Part shown: positions 26,435-33,639 of the stretch, one piece after another
Layout of the letters: each line of letters starts with the position of its first letter
Position numbering within the stretch: the first letter of the stretch is position 1
Assembly: GCF_009741825.1 (NCBI RefSeq)
Contig: NZ_WPCA01000008.1
Location: forward strand, 1-42,880
DNA: 42,880 bases
Direction: 5' to 3'
From: Halapricum sp. CBA1109
Lineage (GTDB): Archaea > Halobacteriota > Halobacteria > Halobacteriales > Haloarculaceae
Program-made: the position numbers and the translations under genes
Notes under the pieces: generated by a model
What the model saw: only the letters and a program-made list of their open reading frames with translations
Databases searched by the model: none
What the model was told of the DNA's origin: nothing

Positions 26435-26506
26435 ATGCCAACGACAGCCAACGGTGACTTCGAGCGGTCCGCGTCCGCGCACACGGGAGGGCGAACGGTC
26501 GTATGA
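26435..26506 (+). CDS. Possible leaderless 23-codon upstream ORF
   Basis: ATG at 26435 opens a 23-codon frame (MPTTANGDFERSA at its start) whose TGA at 26504-26506 overlaps the ATG of the DUF7344 gene as ATGA. A TATA-like region lies at the right distance for a leaderless start at 26435. A GGAGG at 26485-26489, about 13 nt before 26503, could serve as the ribosome site of the main gene. No family resemblance is recognised. It may be a translated coupling peptide or a chance frame. Confidence 0.35.
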   Translation: MPTTANGDFERSASAHTGGRTVV

Positions 26507-26913
26507 GCGAACGGCTGGCGGAACTGGAGAGCGAACGCGACGCCGTCCGGACGCTGACCGAGGGGACGGTGCCCGACGACGAGGCGACCGACGCGATAAC
26601 CGACGTCTTCGACGCGCTAGCGCGGCCCGAACAGCGGTACGTCCTGACGCTGTTGCTCCGGGCGGAGGGCGGCCTCACGGTCGCCGACCTCGTCGACTAC
26701 GTCGTCGAACAGACCGCCGACGACGCGTCGGCGAACGAACTCCGCCGGCGCATCACCGCGGAGTTGACCCACACCCACCTCCCGGAACTCGCGTCGGCCG
26801 GGTTCGTCACGTACAACTTAGAGCGACAACTGGTTCAGTCGACCGACCGGACCGAACTGGTCCGCCCGTACGTCGAGATAGCGCTCGCCCAGCAGTCGAT
26901 GCTCGGAGACTGA
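26503..26913 (+). CDS. DUF7344-type winged-helix protein, 136 aa
   Basis: The core reads ITDVFDALARPEQRYVLTLL, GGLTVADLVDYVVEQ, and LTHTHLPELASAGFVTYNLE. This winged-helix arrangement (phenylalanine-aspartate-leucine followed by R-R/Q-Y-V-L) is a very common haloarchaeal putative DNA-binding domain. The final part (YVEIALAQQSMLGD) is a short tail. It is probably a transcription factor; targets unknown. The start overlaps the stop of a 23-codon upstream ORF, and the stop is 1 nt from the convergent gene at 26915. Confidence 0.82.
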   Translation: MSERLAELESERDAVRTLTEGTVPDDEATDAITDVFDALARPEQRYVLTLLLRAEGGLTVADLVDYVVEQTADDASANELRRRITAELTHTHLPELASAGFVTYNLERQLVQSTDRTELVRPYVEIALAQQSMLGD

Positions 26914-26914
26914 G

Positions 26915-27457
26915 TTAGTCCGAGACGGGTTCGGACTGTCCGGCGTCGGCGCGTTCCGCCCGCTCCTGTCGTTCCGAGAGAAACGTCGCCGGTTCGTACG
27001 TCCGGACGCCGTCGGTACAGGGGAACACGCCGACCAGTGCATCGTCGACGAATACGCCAAGCGCCTGCTCGGGGAGCGAGATGGTGTGATGATACTCGCC
27101 GGTGATCGCGGACTCGACGGCCCGCTCCGTAATGCCGCTGGCCTCCAGCGGTCCCGACCGCCACTCCGCGAGGGCGGCGACCGATTCGAACGTGTCTTCC
27201 TCGGCGTAGAGTTCCGTACAGCGGTCACAGACACAGATACGGTCGCCGACGACGGTCACGTCGTAGCCGTCGAGGCCCCCGTCCTCGACCCGTTCGGTCA
27301 CCGACTCCACGAGGGCCGACCGGTCGAGGTGGTGGCCCGTCGGCGTGTACGACCGGAGGAACAGTTCGACGGTCACCGCGTCGGCGTCGCGCGCCCTCGC
27401 CCGATACTGCTGCCACCAGTCGGCCATCGCTGTCGTACCGTCTGCCGTGTGTCTCAT
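26915..27457 (-). CDS. Haloarchaeal HTH-domain family protein, 180 aa
   Basis: The segment DADAVTVELFLRSYTPTGHH followed by VESVTERVEDGGLDGYDVTV and GDRICVCDRC resembles a haloarchaeal family usually annotated only as an HTH-domain protein, which begins with V-E-L-x-x-R-S-x-x-P. The C-terminal half has HHTISLPEQALGVFVDDALV and GVFPCTDGVRTY, typical of the same family. A C-x-C-x-x-C cluster near residue 75 could bind metal. The start could be ATG 27457 or ATG 27427; the family motif begins shortly after the second. No clear partner gene is visible. The specific function is unknown. Confidence 0.65.
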   Translation of the reverse strand: MRHTADGTTAMADWWQQYRARARDADAVTVELFLRSYTPTGHHLDRSALVESVTERVEDGGLDGYDVTVVGDRICVCDRCTELYAEEDTFESVAALAEWRSGPLEASGITERAVESAITGEYHHTISLPEQALGVFVDDALVGVFPCTDGVRTYEPATFLSERQERAERADAGQSEPVSD

Positions 27458-27566
27458 CGTGTACTCGCCCGTACCATCCCGGTCCCGACAGATAAGCGAC
27501 GCCGACCGTTCAGGGCCACAGGAGCGTCCTACGAACGGTAGGAAGTGACTACGGCGGCCGATGGGC

Positions 27567-27785
27567 TCACAGGTACCCCAGCGATTCGAGGCGGCTCTGG
27601 ACGTCGTCGTGGTCCGCGTCCGACCCGTCCGGGCCGTCGGGGTCGTCGTCGACCTCCTCGAGCAGTTCGGCCAGCACGAAGGCGACGTAGTCGTCGACCG
27701 ATTCGAACTCGGTCCCGGCGAGACGCCCGGCGATCACGGCCGCGGTCTCCTCCGGTATCTCGACGACTCTGGTCCGCTCACTCAT
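27567..27785 (-). CDS. 72-aa ribbon-helix-helix-like protein with a C-terminal LGY tail
   Basis: The N-terminal part TRVVEIPEETAAVIAGRLAG then FESVDDYVAFVLAELLEEV has the strand-helix-helix pattern of CopG/MetJ-type proteins. An acidic linker (GPDGSDADHDD) joins it to VQSRLESLGYL, which matches the C-terminal tails of the seven sulfatase-like proteins in this window. Its ATG at 27785 overlaps the end of the DUF354 gene by 8 nt, so it is the last gene of the minus-strand run 31230 to 27567. It could be a small regulator or an adaptor that shares a partner with the AP-fold enzymes; neither is shown. It is too short for a catalytic role. Confidence 0.75.
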   Translation of the reverse strand: MSERTRVVEIPEETAAVIAGRLAGTEFESVDDYVAFVLAELLEEVDDDPDGPDGSDADHDDVQSRLESLGYL

Positions 27786-28899
27786 CGGTGGTCTCCAGAA
27801 TCGTCTCGACGAGTCGGTCGGTCACGTCGGGGTGGTCGGCGATCAACTGCTCCCGTCGCCGGCGATACTCCGCCCGGTCGACGTCGCTCTCGACGTGGCG
27901 CCGCACGGCCTCGACGGCGCGGTCGGCGTCGGCGAACGACTCCAGCAATCCGTACCGGGACTCCAGCTCCCGGAAGACGTTCTCGTCCTCGTCGCCGACC
28001 ATCGTGTTCGTCCTGATGGCGGGCGTCCCGAGCATCGCGGCCTCCGTCGACATCGTCCCGGAGTCGCCGACGTAGAGGTCGGCGTGGTAGAGGACCTGAT
28101 GGATGTCCGACGGGTCGATCTGGAGCCGGTAGCTCTCTAGGTCCGCCGGGAGGGCCTTCTCGGCGGAGACGAGCACCGTCCCGTGCTGTTCGAGCACGCC
28201 GATCAACTCCCGGAGGACCGACGGCGAGAGGCCGTCGTACCCCACGTCGTGGTAGGCGTCCCAGCCGGCGACCCGGACGACGAAGTAGGGATGGTCCGGG
28301 TACAGCCCGTACGGCGCGATGCGCTCGGGGTCCGGCTCGAAGTACCGCGGGTGGAGATAGGCCAACTCCTGGAAGTCAAGCGGCCGCCGGTCGGCGTCGT
28401 CGACGGGCAACTCGAAGTCCGCGGGCGCACACGTCGTGTCGACGAACGGGAACGTGATTCCCTGATACACCCGCTGTAACAGCGATTCGTCGACGTGCGT
28501 GTCGCTGACGACCACGTTCCGACAGCCAAGCGCCGCCGAGACGTGGGCTGGGACGGGTCCGAGTCGACTGACGATCACGTCCGGGTCGAACTCGCGGGCG
28601 ACCGCGAGCAGTCGCCACTCCCGAACCAGCAGTTCGGCGACCAGCGAGGGCAGCGAGTCCCCCCGCGTCGAGAGCGACCGGTGGTCGATACCGTAGGCGT
28701 CCAGCAAGTCGGTCGTCACCTCCTTCTCCCGGGAGGTGACGAACGTCTCGTGGCCGTCGGCTCGTAGCTGTTCGATGGCGTTGCGAAAGAGGTGGACCTG
28801 CGCCGGGTGGCCCACGTCGAACAGCACGCGGAGCCCCGCCCCGTCGCTCTCGGTAGCCGGGGCATCCTCGCTCGCGGTCGCCGTGACTCCGTCTATCAT
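27778..28899 (-). CDS. DUF354-family predicted glycosyltransferase, 373 aa
   Basis: The motifs LRVLFDVGHPAQVHLFRNAI, FVTSREKEVTTDLLDAYGI, FDPDVIVSRLGPVPAHVSAA and the C-terminal LYVGDSGTMSTEAAMLGTPA belong to DUF354, an archaeal family with a GT-B fold related to UDP-GlcNAc 2-epimerases and MurG-like transferases. ATG 28899 lies 2 nt after the stop of the UDP-sugar dehydrogenase, and the gene end overlaps the 72-aa gene by 8 nt, so the four genes form a tight operon. It probably transfers the uronic or amino-uronic sugar made by its operon partners. This role is inferred from context. Confidence 0.87.
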   Translation of the reverse strand: MIDGVTATASEDAPATESDGAGLRVLFDVGHPAQVHLFRNAIEQLRADGHETFVTSREKEVTTDLLDAYGIDHRSLSTRGDSLPSLVAELLVREWRLLAVAREFDPDVIVSRLGPVPAHVSAALGCRNVVVSDTHVDESLLQRVYQGITFPFVDTTCAPADFELPVDDADRRPLDFQELAYLHPRYFEPDPERIAPYGLYPDHPYFVVRVAGWDAYHDVGYDGLSPSVLRELIGVLEQHGTVLVSAEKALPADLESYRLQIDPSDIHQVLYHADLYVGDSGTMSTEAAMLGTPAIRTNTMVGDEDENVFRELESRYGLLESFADADRAVEAVRRHVESDVDRAEYRRRREQLIADHPDVTDRLVETILETTDE

Positions 28900-28901
28900 C
28901 G

Positions 28902-30265
28902 TCAGGGCCACCGCCCGCCGATGCGGTACACCGGGGCCGAGACGTCGCCGTCGTCGATGGCCCCGCGGCCGTCGAGAATCGGCGCGTCGAAACGGTCCCA
29001 CTCCAGCCGCGTGAACTCCTCGTGGGGTGTCGCCAGCACGACCACGTCGGCCGGGGCCGCCTCGGCCGCCGATAGCGCCGTCGGTTCCATCCCGTCCAGC
29101 CCCGACCAGTCCTCGATCAGGGGATCGACGGCCGACACCGTCGCGCCGGCATCGGCGAGGTGCCGCGCCAGCGGAATCGACGGGCTGTTGCGGAGTTCGG
29201 CGATATCGGCCTTGTAGGTCACGCCGAGCAAGAGCACGCGCGCGCCCTCCATATCGACGCCCTCGGACTCGAGTATCGCCTCGACCATCTCGGCGGCGAC
29301 GGCCGGCATCGCGTCGTTCCGTTCGCGCGCGGCCCTCAGCACCGACGCGTCGGCGTCGAACTGGCCGCTGAGGAAGTACGGGTACACCGGGATGCAGTGG
29401 CCGCCGACGCCCGGCCCGGGGTCGTGGATGTCACAGAACGGCTGAGTGTTGGCGACGTCGATGGCCTCGTTGCGTCGATGTCCAACTCCTCGCTGTACAT
29501 CGCTAGCTGGTTGGCGACGGCGATGTTCGCGTCGCGGTAGACGCCCTCGAACACCTTGACCGCCTCGGCGGTCGTCGCGTCCGTCCGCAGCACCTCGTTG
29601 TCGCTGATCTCGCCGTAGACCAGCGCCGCGGCCCGCGTGCTCTCGGCGTCGACGCCGCCGACGACCTTCGGATGGGTCCCGCGGATGTCCGCTATGGCCT
29701 GCCCGCTGACCGTCCGCTCGGGGCAGGCCGCGACGCCGAACTCCCCGGGGTCGAGACCGCTCTCTTCGGCCAGTCGCGGCCGGACGCGGTCAGTGGTCGT
29801 CCGCGGCGGAACCGTCGACTCGACGACGACGAGGTCGCCGGGCGAGAGCCCCTCGGCGACGGTCGAGACGACCGTGTCGAGCATCGAGAGGTCCGGCTCC
29901 CGCTCCTCGGTCAACAGCGTCGGGACCATAAGGACGTGGACGGCCGCGTCGGCCGCCGCCTGGGCGCCGTCGGTCGTCGCCCGCAGGTTCCCTCCGTCGA
30001 CGTTCGCGGCGACCAGTCCCGGCAGTCCGGGCTCGCGCTGGATCGGCGAGCGGCCCGCGTTGACTGTCTCGACCACGTCGGGGTCGACGTCGACGCCGAC
30101 GGTGTTCGTCGTCACGTTCGCGTAGACGGCCGCCAGCGGGAGGCCCATCTTCCCGAGGCCGTAGACGGCGACCGGCACGTCGCCGGCAGTGAACGCCGTC
30201 CGCTGGGACTCCTCGTCGTCGCTCGCACCGTACAGCCCGGGTCGGTCGGTGACGGACTCGCTCAC
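28902..30265 (-). CDS. UDP-N-acetyl-hexosamine 6-dehydrogenase (WecC/WbpA-like), about 454 aa, frame break near 29470
   Basis: The Rossmann start VAVYGLGKMGLPLAAVYAN, GVDVDPDVVETVNAGRSPIQ and VVESTVPPRTTTDR identify the nucleotide-sugar dehydrogenase family. The middle ACPERTVSGQAIADIRGTHP is close to the WecC (UDP-ManNAc dehydrogenase) and WbpA (UDP-GlcNAc dehydrogenase) group. The reading frame breaks after MYSEELDIDA; adding one base at 29470-29472 gives NEAIDVANTQPFCDIHDPG and then GVGGHCIPVYPYFLSG with the catalytic Cys. The repaired frame has 455 codons. It oxidises the C6 hydroxyl to a carboxylate using two NAD. Its GTG start overlaps the stop of the MocA gene (GTGA), so they are coupled. 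Confidence 0.9.
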
Positions 30266-31230
30266 GGACGGGTCACCTCCGGCACCGGCGGGAACGCCAT
30301 CCCCTCGACCCGTTCGACGACCTCCAGTACGTCGAGGGCGTCCTCGGCCGTGACGAGCGGTTCGGTCCCGTTCTCGGCGGCGTCGACGAACGACGAGAGT
30401 TCGGCTTTCAGCGGCTCGCCGTTCTCGACCATCGGGCGCTCGACGACGCTCTCGTGACGGTAGCGGATGTCGCCGTCGGCCTCGACGTACTCCGGCAGCG
30501 ACCGGCGGTGTATCTCGACGGTCTGGCCGATCATATCCACGTTGACTCGGCAGGACTCGGCCGTTATCGAGAGCGTCCGCACCTTCTGCTGGGTGAGGCG
30601 GCTCGCCGTCACCGTCGAGACGGCACCGGTGTCGAACTCGAACTGGGCCGTGGCGTGTCGGTCGTCGCGGGCGACCGCCGACAGCGACTCGATGTCCCCC
30701 TCGACGAGCGACAGCAGGATGTCGATGTCGTGGATCATCAGGTCCATCACGACGTTGTCGTCGTTCTCCCGCGCCAGCGGCGGCCCGAGGCGGTCGATGT
30801 CGATGGAGACGACGTCTAAGTCGGGGACGATGTCCGAGAGGACCGTGATAGACGGGTTGAACCGCTCGATGTGGCCGACCTGTAGCGTGACGCCGGCCTC
30901 CCGGGCCTGGCGGGCCAGTTCCCGGCCCCGGTCCCGGTCGTCGACGTAGGGCTTCTCGACGAGGACGTCCACGTCCGCCTCGATACACGACTCGACGGCG
31001 TCGGCGTGGAACCGGGTCGGCACAGCCACCGAGGCCACGTCGACGGCGTCGAGCAGGTCACGCCGGTTCATATACGTCGCGCCGTAGTCGGTTGCGACCG
31101 ACAAGCCCTGTTCTGCGTCGGTGTCCGTCACGCCGGTGAGCGTCGTCCCCGGCAGTTCGCTGTACACGCGTGCGTGGTGTTGCCCCATACTTCCGACGCC
31201 GATCACGCCGGCCCGCAGTTCGTCGCTCAC
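30262..31230 (-). CDS. Gfo/Idh/MocA-family oxidoreductase, 322 aa
   Basis: RAGVIGVGSMGQHHARVYSE is the NAD(P)-binding start, VDVLVEKPYVDD contains the EKP motif and LQVGHIERFNPSITVL is the active-site helix of this family. In amino-uronic acid pathways a member of this family (WbpB/WlbA type) oxidises C3 of a UDP-hexosaminuronic acid for a later aminotransferase. The direct coupling with a UDP-sugar 6-dehydrogenase (GTGA overlap) supports this reading, though sequence alone cannot fix the substrate. It starts at GTG 31230 and is first in the minus-strand operon; no convincing TATA box was seen just upstream. Confidence 0.87.
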   Translation of the reverse strand: MSDELRAGVIGVGSMGQHHARVYSELPGTTLTGVTDTDAEQGLSVATDYGATYMNRRDLLDAVDVASVAVPTRFHADAVESCIEADVDVLVEKPYVDDRDRGRELARQAREAGVTLQVGHIERFNPSITVLSDIVPDLDVVSIDIDRLGPPLARENDDNVVMDLMIHDIDILLSLVEGDIESLSAVARDDRHATAQFEFDTGAVSTVTASRLTQQKVRTLSITAESCRVNVDMIGQTVEIHRRSLPEYVEADGDIRYRHESVVERPMVENGEPLKAELSSFVDAAENGTEPLVTAEDALDVLEVVERVEGMAFPPVPEVTRP

Positions 31231-31446
31231 GCCCGTCTCCCCCCGGTAGTCGGCGGGGTCGTCCGCGGTCGGTACTCCGGCGTTACTGCCGGCGGTTCGG
31301 CCCCGGCCGGCGGTCGTCGCTGATCTGATTGCACGCCCGTAGATCCGCCCGCTGTCGGGATTGTTATTCCCGGCTTGTTACCGGTAAGCTCTCACTGACG
31401 CCGCCGCGCTCGATAGCCCGTCTGTGACCCCCTCAGTAGCGGGACG

Positions 31447-31453
31447 ATAACTA
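31447..31453 (+). promoter_or_regulatory. TATA-like box supporting the GTG start at 31476
   Basis: ATAACTA, 23-29 nt before GTG 31476. It favours this start over the in-frame GTG at 31500. Confidence 0.4.
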
Positions 31454-31475
31454 CCGCAATCGCGTCCAACGGCCG

Positions 31476-32396
31476 GTGTATGCACGAGGTGTCCCGGTAG
31501 TGGGTGCGGTCGTCTTCTCCGTCGACGCGGAACTGGGCTGGGGGTTTCACGACCTGCCGGACCCGCCGACACCCCGCGTCGAGGCCGGACGGGAGGGGTG
31601 GCTGACGCTGTTGGATATCTTCGACCGGTACGACGTGCCGGCGACGTGGGCCGTCGTCGGCCACCTGATGCTCGACTCGTGTGACGGCGTCCACGCCGAC
31701 CTCCCCGCCATCGACGGCTGGTTCGACCGCGAACGGACGAGTTGGCGCGACCGTCCGGACCTGCGGTTCGGCGTCGACCTCGTCCGTCAAACCGTCGACG
31801 ACGACCACGAGATCGCCTGTCACACCTTCTCGCACGTCCGCTTCGGGGATCCGCGGGTCACGCCGGAGATAGCGGCGGCGGAGCTAGCGGCCGCCAGCGA
31901 CGCCGCCCAGCGGTTCGGCGTCGAGTACGACTCCATCGTCTTCCCGCGCAACGCCGTCGGCCACCGCGACCGAGTGGCCGACGCCGGCTTCACCTGCTAC
32001 CGGAGCAGAGAGTCCGCGCCCGCGACCGGCGCGGGTCGGGCGGCCGCGAAACTCCGGGACGCCCTGACCGCCCGTCCCTCAATGGTCGAACCGACCGTCG
32101 ACGAGTACGGACTGGTCGACGTCCCGCCGTCGCTGTTCCTCTTCGGGTTCGAGGGGTGGGCGCGGACGGTGGCGACGGCAATCGGCGGCGATCCGATCGT
32201 CAGACAGGCCAGAAACGGTATCGACCGCGCCGCAGAGACGGACGGCGTCTTCCATATGTGGCTCCACCCGAACAACCTGTGTACGCCCCGCGACGCCCGG
32301 CGCGTGGACGCTATCGTCGAGTACGCGGCCCAGTGTCGTGAGCGCGACGGCCTCCGCATCGAGACGATGGCCGAAGCCGCGGCGCGGGTCCGGTAG
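31476..32396 (+). CDS. Polysaccharide deacetylase-like (NodB-fold) protein, 306 aa
   Basis: The motifs VVFSVDAELGWGF (metal Asp of motif 1), RYDVPATWAVVGHLM, HEIACHTFSHVRFGDPRVTP (motif 2, HxxxH) and FPRNAVGHRDRV fit the NodB-fold deacetylases that resemble the PgaB/ShxA group in haloarchaea. FHMWLHPNNLC near residue 253 supplies a further conserved His. No signal peptide is visible, so action may be inside the cell. Start GTG 31476 is supported by a TATA-like box. It ends 10 nt before the convergent ATP-grasp gene. It probably removes acetyl from an amino-sugar or sugar-lipid; the exact substrate is not evident. Confidence 0.82.
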   Translation: MYARGVPVVGAVVFSVDAELGWGFHDLPDPPTPRVEAGREGWLTLLDIFDRYDVPATWAVVGHLMLDSCDGVHADLPAIDGWFDRERTSWRDRPDLRFGVDLVRQTVDDDHEIACHTFSHVRFGDPRVTPEIAAAELAAASDAAQRFGVEYDSIVFPRNAVGHRDRVADAGFTCYRSRESAPATGAGRAAAKLRDALTARPSMVEPTVDEYGLVDVPPSLFLFGFEGWARTVATAIGGDPIVRQARNGIDRAAETDGVFHMWLHPNNLCTPRDARRVDAIVEYAAQCRERDGLRIETMAEAAARVR

Positions 32397-32406
32397 GCAC
32401 TCGCCG

Positions 32407-33600
32407 TCAGCTATCGACACCGAGCAGTCCCCGCCCGACGTTCAGCCAGTCCCGGACGAACGGCGCGGGGTCGTCGAGGCTGAGGTAGTCGAAGTTGGGT
32501 TGGCGGTACAGCGACACGGCGATATCCCGGAGCGTTCCCGCGGCCGACGGTCGCTCCGCCAGCGCGTACTCCTCTCTGAGGACGCTGTGGAGGTGGACGG
32601 CCTCGCCACGGAGGAGGTGGCTCGCGACGCCGCTGTCGTAGTGGCGGTCCGCGTCGACGGCCGCCCCGGTCGCTAGCTGCCACCAGTATCGGGGGTAGTC
32701 CACGCCGGCGTGGATGTCGACCGGGAGGCTCGACGGGATGCGTGGGTTGATCTCCAAGAGGTTGAACGCCCCCGAACTGTCGCGGATGAAGCCGACCGAC
32801 GCTATCCCCTCCCACTCAAGTTCCGACAACAACGCGAGGCCGGCGGTTTCCAGCGCCGGGATGTCGACGGCCTCGTGGTAGACGCTCGGCCCGCGGCTGT
32901 ACTTGTACCCTCTGATCAGCCGCTTCTGTGATGTTACGACCGCTTCGCCGTCGTGGCGAAGCGCCCGGAAACAGAACTCCGTCCCGTCGACGTACGACTG
33001 GGCGATCGGGACGTGGCCCATCCGCTCGACGATAGCGTCGACGTCGGGCCGGCGGCCGGGGTCGAGAAACAGCGTCTTCGGCGGGGACTCGAATCGCCCC
33101 TCGGGGACGTCCTCAGTGGTGTCTTCGGTGAGCACCGCGTAACGGCCCTTGACGATGCGCTCGCGCTCCCAGTCCTCGATGTCGTCCAGCAGCGCCGTCT
33201 CTGGGACGGTCACGCCGGCCCGCTCGGCCGCCTCGAACAACCGCACCCGGTCGTGGACGGAAAGCAACTGTTCGAATGTCGGCCACGGCGTGTCGAGGTG
33301 CTCGGAAAATGACTCGCGGTACTTCGCGAGGACGTACACGTCGGGCTCTCTGACGGGGACGATCAGTCCCACGTCTTCCCGGGATGCGAGGTCGAGCAAC
33401 GCGTCCCGGTAGCCGTGTAGATCTCCCTCCGGCTCGGGGACCCGTTTCGTCTCCGCGCAGTAGCGGGAACTGGCCGACGGCGGCCGTTCGTGCTCCGAGG
33501 CGACGATAGTGTGGACGCCCATCCGACCCAGCGACCGGACGGTGCTCAGCGACCCCGCCGTCTCCACGCCGGGGACGACCGCCGCCGATGGTTCGTGCAT
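32407..33600 (-). CDS. ATP-grasp family ligase, 397 aa
   Basis: The fold begins PSAAVVPGVETAGSLSTVRS and shows SVHDRVRLFEAAERAGVTVP (domain boundary typical of carbamoyl-phosphate-synthase-like ATP-grasp proteins), IAQSYVDGTEFCFRAL and FNLLEINPRIPSSLPVDIHA, where the E-x-N-P-R block binds metal-ATP. ATP-grasp enzymes join a carboxylate to an amine or other nucleophile. In this neighbourhood a sugar or uronic acid carboxylate amidation is possible but unproven. A TATA-like box (33625-33632) lies 25-32 nt before the ATG. The gene follows the aminotransferase gene by 39 nt on the same strand. Confidence 0.84.
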   Translation of the reverse strand: MHEPSAAVVPGVETAGSLSTVRSLGRMGVHTIVASEHERPPSASSRYCAETKRVPEPEGDLHGYRDALLDLASREDVGLIVPVREPDVYVLAKYRESFSEHLDTPWPTFEQLLSVHDRVRLFEAAERAGVTVPETALLDDIEDWERERIVKGRYAVLTEDTTEDVPEGRFESPPKTLFLDPGRRPDVDAIVERMGHVPIAQSYVDGTEFCFRALRHDGEAVVTSQKRLIRGYKYSRGPSVYHEAVDIPALETAGLALLSELEWEGIASVGFIRDSSGAFNLLEINPRIPSSLPVDIHAGVDYPRYWWQLATGAAVDADRHYDSGVASHLLRGEAVHLHSVLREEYALAERPSAAGTLRDIAVSLYRQPNFDYLSLDDPAPFVRDWLNVGRGLLGVDS

Positions 33601-33624
33601 ACCCGAACCCGGGCTGAGAGCGGG

Positions 33625-33632
33625 TAAGTTAT
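33625..33632 (-). promoter_or_regulatory. TATA-like box of the ATP-grasp gene
   Basis: ATAACTTA on the minus strand, 25-32 nt before the ATG at 33600. The ATP-grasp gene may thus have its own promoter besides read-through from the aminotransferase gene. Confidence 0.4.
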
Positions 33633-33639
33633 GGCCCGC

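Noticed and set aside
31378-31387. Short palindrome TTACCGGTAA between the MocA and deacetylase genes
   Set aside because: Ten bases are too short to claim as an operator without a second copy or a regulator.
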